Part shown: positions 25,310 to 34,600 of the stretch, one piece after another
Numbering within the stretch: position 1 is the stretch's first letter
How the letters are laid out: each line of letters begins with the position of its first letter
Source: Anaerococcus murdochii
GTDB taxonomy: Bacteria > Bacillota > Clostridia > Tissierellales > Peptoniphilaceae
Assembly (NCBI RefSeq): GCF_019957155.1
Contig: NZ_JAIPME010000002.1
Span: 2,079,001 to 2,143,000 of the forward strand
Direction of reading: 5' to 3'
DNA length: 64,000 bases
Notes under the pieces: model-generated
Told to the model about the DNA's origin: nothing
Seen by the model: only the letters and a program-made list of their open reading frames with translations
Database searches by the model: none
Program-made: the position numbers and the translations under genes

Positions 25310-25531
25310 TTATTTATCATTTATCTTAACTCCATTTTTATATTCAATAATATCTCCAATATCACATTGAAAATACTCACAAATCTTTCCTAATGTTTCC
25401 AAACTTACATTTTCATCTCTTCCCATCTTGGCTATTGTCTTAGGAGTTGTTGCTATTGCACATTGTAAGTCTGTTTTTTTCATATTTTTATCTATTAATA
25501 ACTTCCATAATTTATTATATGAAAATCCCAT
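25310..25531 (-). CDS. Small XRE/Cro-type DNA-binding protein
   Basis: This 73-residue one-domain helix-turn-helix protein reads MGFSYNKLWKLLIDKNMKKT, then TPKTIAKMGRDENVSLETL and CQCDIGDIIEY-like endings of the HTH_26 family. The start at 25531 follows GGAGAATGAT; a start four codons upstream is less likely. It lies just upstream of hamAB on the same strand, about 90 bases away, and may regulate the defence operon or maintenance of the island. Confidence 0.8.
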   Translation of the reverse strand: MGFSYNKLWKLLIDKNMKKTDLQCAIATTPKTIAKMGRDENVSLETLGKICEYFQCDIGDIIEYKNGVKINDK

Positions 25532-25559
25532 ATCATTCTCCAATTCTATATTTTACCTT

Positions 25560-25960
25560 TCTATATGTATAGATTAACTACCTAATTATAGCATATAACA
25601 CAGATTCCTTTCAATTGTACGGTTCACTGCGTTAAATCAAATAAAAAATAAAGACAGTCCGAAGGCTGCCGATATTTACCACTCTTCACCTTTGCTATGG
25701 TCTATCTTACTTGACTTAGCTTTATCATCCGTCTTAAAGCTTTTTATTTGCCCTAATATGGACTTTTTATCTTTTCTTGACTTTTTTTACTTGTTCTTTT
25801 GCTTTTAAGAGCTTAGAAGACAAAATATGAACATTCCTATGTATTTATAAGGTTCTCAATTATTGTTTTACTTTTCCCAAAATTTCACAGTATCTCCTTG
25901 TTTTAAATATTCTAAATCTTTTCTCCTATCTATAATTTGCCAGACAGTGTCTGTTAAATT
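25560..25960 (-). pseudogene. Decayed coding remnants next to the XRE gene
   Basis: Two C-terminal pieces can be read on the minus strand. One ends in DRRKDLEYLKQGDTVKFWEK before a stop near 25876. The other ends SILGQIKSFKTDDKAKSSKI, then GEEW, before TAA near 25678, and resembles the basic tail of large mobile-element proteins. Neither has a start, and the frames between are broken. I see no intact gene in this stretch. An AT-rich hairpin near 25655-25670 might be an old terminator. Confidence 0.4.
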
Positions 25961-25976
25961 ACATCTCGTTAATTCT

Positions 25977-26290
25977 ATTTGATAAAATTATAACTACATC
26001 AACAACTTTATCAAACTTCAGATCTCCAATGTACTTATTTTCACTAAGATATACTTCCCACAAGGATCTTAGGTATGAATCTTCTTTTATGTCCTCGATT
26101 ATTTCCTCATAGTCTTTCATTATCTCCTGACTTCCTCTTTTCTTTTAGGCTCTTTCTATTGCTTTTTTTAAAGTTTCATAGTTTATCTCATCTTTTTTTA
26201 GTTTGTAGAGGGTGTATAGGGCGTAAAAGTCTCTCATTCGTGTCGTTGCTATATTTCTTCTACAACTTCATATTATATTAGCCAATATCC
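25977..26290 (-). pseudogene. C-terminal remnant of an AbiEii-type toxin gene
   Basis: From about 26270 the frame reads RRNIATTRMRDFYALYTLYK, the R-x-RMRDFYD hallmark of AbiEii nucleotidyltransferase toxins. It meets TAA near 26148, then continues in frame with KKRGSQEIMKDYEEIIEDI and LRSLWEVYL to TAG at 25977. The catalytic N-terminal half is missing. It lies 100 bases beyond the chimeric ORF that follows abiEi, so it is the tail of the toxin gene originally paired with that antitoxin. Confidence 0.6.
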
Positions 26291-26311
26291 CATCATTGAT
26301 TTCCTGAAATC

Positions 26312-26345
26312 AAAAAAGCACCTATCATTTTGTAAAATAGGTGCC
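26312..26345 (-). terminator. Rho-independent terminator after the AbiE operon
   Basis: Minus-strand GGCACCTAT and ATAGGTGC pair around a short loop and are followed by six T residues. It lies six bases past the chimeric ORF and cuts it off from the AbiEii remnant. Confidence 0.85.
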
Positions 26346-26350
26346 AAAAT

Positions 26351-26599
26351 TTATTTTTTAACTTTTAACTTCTTAATAACCAATAATCCAATTACAACCG
26401 TTAACCAATAACAAACCTCACATAGAAATAATATTAATAATATTTCTTTTGTATGAGTCTTATTTATATCATATTTCAAAAAATAAGAAACACCAAAAAT
26501 AAAAAGCCCAAATATGTTATACAGAAAGGCTTTTAAGAACGTATTTTTCTTCTCTGCCAGACTTCTTATCTTGCCCTTTATACTCTCGATATTAATCAC
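26351..26599 (-). CDS. Chimeric ORF: AbiEii N-terminus joined to a membrane segment
   Basis: The first 18 or so residues (MINIESIKGKIRSLAEKKN) match the conserved N-terminus of AbiEii toxins, and the GTG start overlaps the abiEi stop as in intact operons. After that the protein changes to two strong membrane helices (FLYNIFGLFIFGVSYFL and VCYWLTVVIGLLVI) and ends with KKLKVKK. No nucleotidyltransferase motif remains. It looks like a deletion or insertion joined the toxin start to the end of a membrane-protein gene. The 82-residue product may be expressed but should not be an AbiE toxin. Confidence 0.55.
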   Translation of the reverse strand: MINIESIKGKIRSLAEKKNTFLKAFLYNIFGLFIFGVSYFLKYDINKTHTKEILLILFLCEVCYWLTVVIGLLVIKKLKVKK

Positions 26600-27183
26600 G
26601 ATAATACCTCCATGTATTTTCTAATTTCATTTTCTATTTTAAATAATTTACTGTATTTTATGAGTCGTCTTAGATTTTTATTTTCTGATTTAAAGTATCT
26701 TTTTATGGCTTCTGTAAAAATTTGCTTATCTATTTTTTCTCTGTCGATTATGATATCGCAAATTGTTCGATCTATATCGTAAACTGGAATAAGGTTGCCT
26801 TGCGGTGATTTTATTTCTGTCTTTCCTAGTTCGTATAAGTCTTTTTTTACATAGTGAACTTGTAGATCCTCATATCTTTTTTTGATATGGCTTGCATTAT
26901 AGCCTTGGGGCACAGATATATGAAATACATTTGGAGTTCTATCTGATAGGTCGTGGAGATAGAGGGCTGTTTGATGTGAAAATATAATTCGATTACTATT
27001 TGATGATATTAAAACAAAATCGTCTATTACTTTTCCTTTTAATTGATATAGACCTGGTCTTAATCTTTCTAATTGTCCGATTTTTGTTAATTCTGATAGA
27101 TTATGCCTAGTATATCCAAGTTCTTCTGCTTCTTTGTTGGTGATTACTAAATTTTCTTGGATATATTCTTTAAGTGTATTCAT
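26596..27183 (-). CDS. abiEi: AbiEi-family antitoxin / transcriptional repressor
   Basis: This 195-residue protein has an N-terminal winged-helix domain (LVITNKEAEELGYTRHNLSE, then RLRPGLYQLKG) and an AbiEi C-terminal domain with HQTALYLHDLSDRTP and PVYDIDRTICDII. AbiEi represses its own operon and counters the AbiEii nucleotidyltransferase (type IV toxin-antitoxin, phage abortive infection). It starts at 27183 behind GAGGAGG. The matching toxin is broken, so the antitoxin is an orphan that may still act as a repressor. Confidence 0.85.
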   Translation of the reverse strand: MNTLKEYIQENLVITNKEAEELGYTRHNLSELTKIGQLERLRPGLYQLKGKVIDDFVLISSNSNRIIFSHQTALYLHDLSDRTPNVFHISVPQGYNASHIKKRYEDLQVHYVKKDLYELGKTEIKSPQGNLIPVYDIDRTICDIIIDREKIDKQIFTEAIKRYFKSENKNLRRLIKYSKLFKIENEIRKYMEVLS

Positions 27184-27203
27184 AGTCCGCCTCCTCTCGT
27201 TTA

Positions 27204-27239
27204 CGCTTTTATTATATGTTATAAAAGCGAATATGTAAA
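27204..27239 (-). promoter_or_regulatory. abiEi promoter with overlapping inverted-repeat operator
   Basis: On the minus strand TTTACA (27234-27239), a 17-base spacer and TATAAT (27211-27216) make a near-consensus vegetative promoter. A perfect 9-bp inverted repeat, CGCTTTTAT (27204-27212) and ATAAAAGCG (27221-27229), covers the -10 box. AbiEi proteins bind inverted repeats in their own promoter, so this is a likely autorepression site. Confidence 0.7.
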
Positions 27240-27347
27240 GTTACTTATGAGTTTTCCATTTTTTGAAAAAGGATGTAACGAATCCTTACTCCCTTTCTAA
27301 AATTATTCTTTCTTAACTCAATATTACTAATATTATTATAGTTACTC

Positions 27348-27435
27348 TCCGATTTTCGGATTTCTAGAAATCTGTTATTCGGAGTTCTTAAATTCCGATT
27401 TTCGGAAGTCTGGACTTCTGATTTCAGAGATCAGA
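27348..27435. repeat. Cluster of short palindromes
   Basis: Within 88 bases lie TCCGATTTTCGGA twice (27348-27360, 27394-27406), ATTTCTAGAAAT (27360-27371), AAGTCTGGACTT (27406-27417) and CTGATTTCAG (27418-27427), nearly end to end. No gene is present. They could be binding sites, a decayed recombination or replication site, or hairpins near the right end of the island. No function can be assigned. Confidence 0.5.
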
Positions 27436-27483
27436 TTTTGTATTATTAGTTATATTTAAAATTTATATACACTCACTTCTTAG

Positions 27484-27512
27484 AAAAAAAGAGCAGCCTT
27501 TTAAGCTACTCT
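27484..27512 (-). terminator. Rho-independent terminator downstream of rlmD
   Basis: Minus-strand AGAGTAGC and GCTGCTCT form a stem with one G-U pair, followed by seven T residues. It would stop transcripts from the dnaE-pfkA-pyk-rlmD operon that run past the rlmD stop. Confidence 0.75.
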
Positions 27513-27564
27513 TGTAGAAAGTATAAAATGGGTTTTATCTTATTATATTTTTCTTTGTGTCTCC

Positions 27565-27693
27565 TCATACCAGTTGCAAAACTACTCTTACGTCCATGTA
27601 GTTTTTTTGGGTCTTTTTGACGTATCCTTCTTCATCTTTATCGAAGACAAAATGCTTATAAAACTGCTTAAAATGCAGGATTTCTAAGTTTAC
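27565..27693 (-). pseudogene. C-terminal coding remnant at the right edge of the island
   Basis: An open frame with no start, running out of the rlmD 3' end, encodes a polar tail (FKQFYKHFVFDKDEEGYV, then KKTQKNYMDVRVVLQLV) and stops with TGA at 27565. The composition is protein-like. I do not recognise the family. It may be the end of an element gene or of a displaced host gene. Confidence 0.35.
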
Positions 27694-28937
27694 ATCTTTT
27701 GTATCAACGCTATAGTTTCCACATGCATTGTCTGTGGGAACATATCCACACCCTTGATTTTTTCTAGTTTATAACCTAATTTTTCAAACCTATTTATATC
27801 TCGTGCTAGGGTTTGTGGGTTGCAGGAGATGTAGATTATTTCTTTTAGGCCACTCTTGCCTATAGATTTTATTAGGTCTTTGTCTAGTCCTGCCCTTGGT
27901 GGGTCTACTATTAGGCTATCGATTTTTTCTTTTTTTATAAATTTTTCGTCAATATATTTGGCGTTTTTCGCTATGAATTTAAAGTCTTTTAGGTCGTTTA
28001 TTTCTGCGTTTATTTTGGCGTCTTGGATGGCGTTTCTGTTTATTTCTACACCTACAAGCCTATCGCCGTTGATGGCAATAGATGAGGTGGCAGATCCGCA
28101 GTAGAGGTCTAGGACTTTTTTGCCTGATCCTAAAAGTTTTTTTGCTTCCCCGTAAAGATTTTCTATTTGAAAGTCATTAACTTGATAAAAATCATTGGCA
28201 CTTATCCTGAAGGTTTTGTCAAAAATCCTATATTCCAAATGGTCCTTGCCTGAAATGTTTATATTTTCCTTACCTACAATATTTATGAAAAATTTACTGT
28301 TTTTGTATTTTTCTCTGATATAGGATATTAGCTCTTCACTATTTTCCAGATCAAGGTTTATCATCACATTTTCGCCATTGGTTCTTATGGTGATTTCCTT
28401 AATTGTACCTGGGAATTTTTCTGAAATATCCTTTGTGATTTCTTCTATTTTGTCTAAATTTTGGCTAATTTCTTCCCTGACTAAGAGGCAATCTTTTATG
28501 TAGACTAGATCATTTGAGTAAGACTTGTTATAGGCAAGACGTCCGTCTTTTTCTACTTGAAGTCTGATTTTATTCCTATATCTTAATTCTTTTGATGGGA
28601 TTATTTCAATATCTTCCAGTTTATAGGAAGTGGATTTGGCTATGGCTTGTAAAATGAGATTCTTTTTTATTTTTAGTTGTGTTTGATATTCTATATCCAT
28701 AATAGTACAAGCTCCACATTCATAAAAATATGGACATGGAGCTTGTGTTTTAACTGGGCTTTCTTTAATTGTTTTTATCTTTTTTGCATTGTAGAAATTT
28801 TTCTTTTCTTCTATGACTTCAATGTCGCAGACTTCGCCGTAGACTGCGTCTTCGATAAAAGCAACCTTATCAGGAGTTTCTCCGACTCCCCTCCCATCTA
28901 TTAGGATATCTCTTATATAGATATCTTGGTATTTCAT
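27690..28937 (-). CDS. rlmD: 23S rRNA (uracil-C5)-methyltransferase, RlmD/RumA family
   Basis: This 415-residue enzyme has an N-terminal TRAM-like domain (residues 1-60), an iron-sulfur cluster motif CPYFYECGAC with a later Cys in IKDCLL, SAM-binding LDLYCGSATSSIAI, catalytic VDPPRAGLDK and nucleophile loop ISCNPQTLARD. It methylates U1939-type uracils of 23S rRNA. The protein ends shortly after MHVETIALIQKM with no extension, unlike the displaced rlmD tail at 6880-7210. That suggests the island replaced the original 3' end. It is the last gene of the dnaE-pfkA-pyk operon. Confidence 0.88.
   Translation of the reverse strand: MKYQDIYIRDILIDGRGVGETPDKVAFIEDAVYGEVCDIEVIEEKKNFYNAKKIKTIKESPVKTQAPCPYFYECGACTIMDIEYQTQLKIKKNLILQAIAKSTSYKLEDIEIIPSKELRYRNKIRLQVEKDGRLAYNKSYSNDLVYIKDCLLVREEISQNLDKIEEITKDISEKFPGTIKEITIRTNGENVMINLDLENSEELISYIREKYKNSKFFINIVGKENINISGKDHLEYRIFDKTFRISANDFYQVNDFQIENLYGEAKKLLGSGKKVLDLYCGSATSSIAINGDRLVGVEINRNAIQDAKINAEINDLKDFKFIAKNAKYIDEKFIKKEKIDSLIVDPPRAGLDKDLIKSIGKSGLKEIIYISCNPQTLARDINRFEKLGYKLEKIKGVDMFPQTMHVETIALIQKM
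27721..27733. repeat. Right attachment-site candidate of the 20.5-kb island
   Basis: ACATGCATTGTCT, inside the last codons of rlmD, matches 12 of 13 bases of 7190-7202 in direct orientation. Both lie in the same HVET codons. It marks the presumed chromosome-island junction. Confidence 0.55.
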
Positions 28938-30709
28938 TAGATTACTTTTGTTTCTCCGTTGTAGATTACTCCGCCTATTGGGTCTACTGTTATGATTTGA
29001 CCATCTTGAACTAGGCTTTGAGCACTTACAGCTCCTACTACTGCAGGGATGCCAAAGTGTACAGCTGCTACTGCTGTATGGCTTGTTAGTCCGCCAGTTT
29101 CTGTAACTATAGCTGAAGCTTTTTCGATAAATTCTGTTATGTCAGAATCTGTAAATTTGGCTACGATTATGTCGCCCTCTTCAAATTTGCTTTCAAGTTC
29201 TTTTTTAGTTGAACCGATTACAACCTTACCTGAAACAGATTTTGCACCTATACCTGTACCTGATGTGATGATATCACCGATCACATGAACTTTAATTAGA
29301 TTTGAAGATCCGCTTACACCTAGTGGAACACCAGCTGTTACAACTGTTAGGTCGCCTTCTTCTAGGTAGCCTTCAGATAGACCACCAACTATTGCTCTTT
29401 CGATTAGCTCATCTGTTTCGTGAGCTTCTTTTATTACTAGTGGGTAAACACCCCAAACTACTGATAGTTGTCTAGCAACTATGTCTGTTGTAGTTGCTGC
29501 AATTATATTTGTTCTTGGTCTAAATTTAGATATTACTCTTGATGTATTACCGCTTGATGTACATGAAATTATCGCTCTTGCGTCTAGTTCTCTAGCTATT
29601 TGACAAGTTGATCTTGCTATTGAGTTGGTTGTATTTCTTCTAGATTCTACCTTTGTGTTGTATACTTTTTCGATGAAGTCATCTGATAATTCTGTTGTTA
29701 TACAGATGTCTCTCATTGTTTTAACAGCTTCTACTGGGTATTTACCACCTGCTGTTTCACCTGAAAGCATAACACAGTCAGTACCATCGATAATAGCGTT
29801 AGCAACGTCTGTTGTCTCTGCCCTTGTAGGTCTTGGGTTTCTAATCATAGAGTCAAGCATTTGAGTAGCAGTAATAACTGGTTTTGCAGCAGCATTACAT
29901 CTTCTGATAATGTCCTTTTGAACTCCTGGGATTAGCTCAGTTTTGATTTCTATACCTAAGTCTCCCCTTGCTACCATGATTCCGTCAGATGCTTCGATGA
30001 TTTCTTCGATATTATCAACACCTTCTTGAGATTCAATCTTAGATATGATTTTAATATCTTCACCACCGTGGTCTTCAAGGACTTTTCTTATATCATAAAC
30101 ATCTTCTTTTTTACGAACGAAAGAAGCAGCTATAAGGTCGATACCGTTTTCGATACCAAACTTAATGTCATCGACATCCTTTGGTGTGATAGATGGTAGG
30201 TTGGTTTTTGATCCTGGAAGGTTAACTCCCTTATGGTTTGAAAGTACACCATTGTTTTGAACCCTACAAACTACGTCTGTGCCGTCTTTTATCTCAATTA
30301 CTTCAAGTTGAACAAGACCATCATCTATGTAGATTTCACTACCAACTTTAACGTCTTGTGGTAATCCCTTGTGGGAAACAGAAACTATATCTTGGGTTCC
30401 CATAACGTCTCTAGTTGTTAGGGTAAAGATGTCGTCTGGTTTAAGGAAGATTTCCTTTACATTATAGTTACCAGTTCTGATTTCTGGTCCCTTTGTATCT
30501 AGCATGATTGCTATTGGTTTATTGAGTTTTCTTCTTAGTCTTCTGATTGTTTTGATTTTTTCTAAGTGTTCTTCGTGAGTTCCGTGTGAAAAGTTAAGTC
30601 TTGCTACGTTCATTCCATTTTGAATGAGTTGTTCAAGAACTTCTGGTTTTTCACTTGCTGGTCCTATTGTACAAACAATTTTGGTTTTCTTTAAAATATC
30701 TGGTTGCAT
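28937..30709 (-). CDS. pyk: Pyruvate kinase with C-terminal PEP-utilizer domain
   Basis: The 590-residue enzyme has VARLNFSHG near the start, the catalytic ARGDLGIEI segment and KPVITATQMLDSM. After the usual 470 residues it carries the extra mobile domain of Gram-positive enzymes, with GGLTSHTAVAAVHFGIPAVVG. It converts PEP and ADP to pyruvate and ATP, the last glycolytic step. It sits between pfkA and rlmD in the dnaE operon; its stop overlaps the rlmD start by one base. Confidence 0.95.
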   Translation of the reverse strand: MQPDILKKTKIVCTIGPASEKPEVLEQLIQNGMNVARLNFSHGTHEEHLEKIKTIRRLRRKLNKPIAIMLDTKGPEIRTGNYNVKEIFLKPDDIFTLTTRDVMGTQDIVSVSHKGLPQDVKVGSEIYIDDGLVQLEVIEIKDGTDVVCRVQNNGVLSNHKGVNLPGSKTNLPSITPKDVDDIKFGIENGIDLIAASFVRKKEDVYDIRKVLEDHGGEDIKIISKIESQEGVDNIEEIIEASDGIMVARGDLGIEIKTELIPGVQKDIIRRCNAAAKPVITATQMLDSMIRNPRPTRAETTDVANAIIDGTDCVMLSGETAGGKYPVEAVKTMRDICITTELSDDFIEKVYNTKVESRRNTTNSIARSTCQIARELDARAIISCTSSGNTSRVISKFRPRTNIIAATTTDIVARQLSVVWGVYPLVIKEAHETDELIERAIVGGLSEGYLEEGDLTVVTAGVPLGVSGSSNLIKVHVIGDIITSGTGIGAKSVSGKVVIGSTKKELESKFEEGDIIVAKFTDSDITEFIEKASAIVTETGGLTSHTAVAAVHFGIPAVVGAVSAQSLVQDGQIITVDPIGGVIYNGETKVI

Positions 30710-30717
30710 TTTTCCTC

Positions 30718-31677
30718 CTATCTTGATAAGCTATTTGCTAAATCATATAAACTCTCATCAAAGACTGATTTAACTGATGTAGCTTCATCTATACTAACTT
30801 CTATAATTTGTCCATTTACATAACCTATAGCAAGGCCTGTTTTCTCTTCTGATAATAATTCAACAGCCCTAGCGCCCATGGCTGAACCTAGAAGTCTGTC
30901 TACTGCAGAAGGTGAGCCACCTCTTTGAACGTGGCCTAAAACTGTTACCTTAGTTTCGATACCAGTTTTTTCTTCAAGTTCATTTGCAAGAGCATATGGA
31001 TCGCCAACGCCTTCAGCAAGAGTAATTAGGTGGTGGAGTTTTCCTCTCTTCCTACCATGTTCCATCTTGGCAATTATTTCATTAATAGAAAACTTATGCT
31101 CAGGCACGATAATGGATTCAGCACCTCCAGCAAGACCTGAATATAAAGCAAGATCACCGCAATGACGGCCCATTACCTCTATAACAACAGCCCTACCGTG
31201 AGAGCTTGATGTATCTCTTAATTTACCTATGGCATCTGCTACAGTTTCTATAGCTGTAAAAAATCCTATAGTGTAGTCTGTATAACCCATGTCATTATCT
31301 ATAGTACCAGGAATGCCGATGGTTTTGATTCCTAAATCTGAAAGAGCCTTAGCTCCCTTGAATGATCCGTCACCACCAACTACAATTAGCCCTTCTATGC
31401 CATAGTCAGCAAGGATTTCTGCCCCTCTTTTTTGACCTTCTGGTGTTTCGAATTCAAGACTTCTTGCAGTACCAAGGATAGTACCACCCTTGTGGATGAT
31501 GTCTGCTACAGAAGAAATATTCATTTCATAAATATCACCCTTCATAAGACCATCGTAACCATTTCTGACGCCCTTAATTCTCATAGATTTATTTATTGCG
31601 GTTCTAACAGCACCTCTAATGGCAGAGTTCATGCCTGGTGCGTCGCCACCGCTAGTAAGTATACCTATTGTTTTCAT
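30718..31677 (-). CDS. pfkA: ATP-dependent 6-phosphofructokinase
   Basis: The 319-residue protein contains ILTSGGDAPGMNSAIRG, VVGGDGSFKGA, the catalytic GIPGTIDNDM loop and LGHVQRGGSPSAVDR, all in the expected order for bacterial PfkA. It phosphorylates fructose 6-phosphate and is the key glycolytic control enzyme. It follows dnaE by nine bases and precedes pyk, the usual Firmicutes order. Confidence 0.96.
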   Translation of the reverse strand: MKTIGILTSGGDAPGMNSAIRGAVRTAINKSMRIKGVRNGYDGLMKGDIYEMNISSVADIIHKGGTILGTARSLEFETPEGQKRGAEILADYGIEGLIVVGGDGSFKGAKALSDLGIKTIGIPGTIDNDMGYTDYTIGFFTAIETVADAIGKLRDTSSSHGRAVVIEVMGRHCGDLALYSGLAGGAESIIVPEHKFSINEIIAKMEHGRKRGKLHHLITLAEGVGDPYALANELEEKTGIETKVTVLGHVQRGGSPSAVDRLLGSAMGARAVELLSEEKTGLAIGYVNGQIIEVSIDEATSVKSVFDESLYDLANSLSR

Positions 31678-31686
31678 TATCTCTCC

Positions 31687-34600
31687 TCATTTTGTCTTAA
31701 CATTTTCTTTGCCAAGCCTATCTTCAAATAATTTTATAGTAGAATCATTGATATCAACCCATAATTTCGAATCAAGGCCAACTAACTTTTTCTTATCTTC
31801 AAAATAAATCTTTACAGGGTTTTTGCCGAAATTTGACAAAATTAACCCTTTGACATCATTATACTCTTTATATTGCATTTTTAGATATAAAGTTTTAAGA
31901 TTTGACTTTTCTATGTCAATAAATTCTGACGCTAATAATTTTACGTCACTTTCATCACTTTGCAATCTTCCTTTAACAATCACAATATTATCATCATCGA
32001 TTAGATTTCTATACTGGCTATAAGTCTTAGGAAAGATGACCATTTCAATATTTCCATACATATCTTCAAGGGATGCAAAAGCCATCAAATCACGTTTTTT
32101 TGTTGTGAGCTCTTTTTTATTATTAATAATCCCCGCCATGGTGACAAAATTACCGTCAAGCCTTGCAATATTTTCCTCTCCGACTTCTTCCCTAAAATTT
32201 GTGGTAAAATTCACAATATTTGATAAGGCAAGGCTTCTTTCTGATAAAGGATGTTCAGAGATATAAAAACCAAGGACTTCCTTTTCTAGTTTAAGCTTAA
32301 CTTTTTTAGGATATTCGTCAATATCTGGCATATCTATATCAGTTTCTTCTTGTTTTTCTCCCATATCTAGGAGGTTCATCTGGCCGGTGACATTGATCTT
32401 ATTATTATCGTGAACTGTACTTATAGCCTTTTCAAAAATCGCCATGAGTGACGACCTGGTATAGCCAAGACTGTCAAAGGCTCCGGCCTTGATTAGGGAT
32501 TCTATTCCCTTTTTATTTAAGGCCCTAGAGTCAGTATCTTCAACTCTTTCTAGGAAATTTTTAAAATTCGTAAAGGCGCCGCCCTCTTGCCTTGCCTTGA
32601 CAATGGCTTCAATTAGGTTAAGGCCAACATTTTTAATTCCCGATAGGCCGAAGATAATTTTTTTATCTTCTACTTCAAAAGTGCCAGTAGACTTATTTAT
32701 ATCTGGTGCAAGGACTTCTATGCCAAGTCTTTTAGTCTCTGATACATAGGTATAGAGCTTGCCTGTCTGATCCATTACAGAAGAAATCAGATTTGCCATA
32801 TATTCTTCTGGATAATAGTGTTTTAGATATGCAGTTTGGACAGCCACAAGCGAATAAGCCGCAGAGTGGGACTTGTTGAAGGCGTATTTAGCAAAGGAAA
32901 TCATTTCATCATAGATAGTATTTGCAGCTTCCCTATTTACACCATTTCTGACTGCACCTGGAATTATAACTTGGCCACTCTCATCGACCTTACCATTTAT
33001 AAAAATATCCCTATTTTCTTCCATGACTGCCATTTTCTTTTTAGACATGGCACGCCTTAAATTGTCTGCTTCGCCAAGTGAATAACCAGCAAGCTGTTGA
33101 ACTATTTGCATTACCTGTTCTTGGTAGACGATTATTCCATAAGTCACACCCAGGATTGGCTTTAACTTTTCATCTAAAAAAGTGACATCTTCTGGGTTGT
33201 TTTTGTTGTGGATATATTTTGGTATTTCATCCATAGGTCCAGGTCTAAAAAGTGAGTTTGCCGCAATTAGATCATCAAAAACTGTTGGTTTAAGATTTTT
33301 TAGAAAGGCCCTCATCCCCGCTGACTCAAACTGAAAGAGTCCTATTGTCTTAGCCTGGTTAAATTGTTTTATAACGTTCGCATCATTTACGTCAATTTTT
33401 CTTATATCGACATCTAGGCCGTAATTTTTCTTAATGTCCTTGATGGTATCTTTGATGACTGTGAGATTTCTTAGACCCAAAAAGTCCATCTTCAAAAGTC
33501 CCAATTCCTCAATTTCCGTCATATCAAACTGACTAACCACCTGGTCATTTGATAGGGCAAGGGGAATTATATCTGTAAGTGGGTCTTTAGAAATAACTAC
33601 ACCTGCAGCATGGATTGAAGTATGGCGTGGTAGGGCTTCTAGTTTTTTGGCTGTGTCAATTAACCTTTTTCCCTCAGCATCTTTTTCGTATGAGGCCCTA
33701 AAGGCATCTGATTCTGCCAAAGCCTTATCTATTGTCATACCTATTGTGGCTGGGATTTGTTTTGCAATGGTATCGACCTTGCCATAGGCAATATCGAGAA
33801 CCCTACCAACATCCCTAATAGCATTTCTTGCCTGCATCCTACCAAAGGTTACTATTTGTGAAACGTGGTCCCTGCCATAGAGGTCATTGACATATTCCAC
33901 AACCTTATCCCTTAGGACGTAGTCAAAGTCTATATCAATATCTGGCATGGATACCCTTTCAGGATTTAAAAACCTCTCAAAAATAAGATTGTATTTCAAA
34001 GGGTCAATCTGGGTAATATCAAGGGCATAGGAAACAAGAGAACCCGCCGCAGAACCCCTGCCTGGTCCCACCGCTATGTCGTTTTTTCTAGAATAATTTA
34101 CAAAGTCCCAAACAATCAAGAAATAATCAACATAACCCATGGAATTTATTACGTCAATTTCCATTTTGGCTCTTTCCACTATCTCATCTGTGACTGTTTC
34201 ATATTTCTCAGAAATGCCTTCGTTTACTAATAATTTCAAATAATCTAAATTTGTAAGGCCTTCTGGGACTTTTGTGTAGTAAGGAAGGTGGGGTTGGTGG
34301 AATTTAATCTCAACATTGCAACGCTCTGCGATTTTCCCAGTATTTTCTATTGCTCTTTCGTAATCTTTGAAAATTGTTGCCATAGTTTCAGGATCTTTTA
34401 GGTAAAATTCCCTATTTGGCATCTTCATCCTATTTTCATCTTTAATCAATGAACCAGTTTGGATGCACAAGAGGACATCCTGATAATAGGAATCTTCCTT
34501 GTTTATGTAGTGGACATCGTTAGTTGCCACCATTTCTATGCCTAGTTTCCTATGAAGATAGGCCACACCTTGGTTGACCTTTTTTTGCTCAGCCATGCCA

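Noticed and set aside
27348..27435. The palindrome cluster as a CRISPR array
   Set aside because: The repeats are short and nearly adjacent, with different sequences and no spacers of constant length; no cas genes are present.
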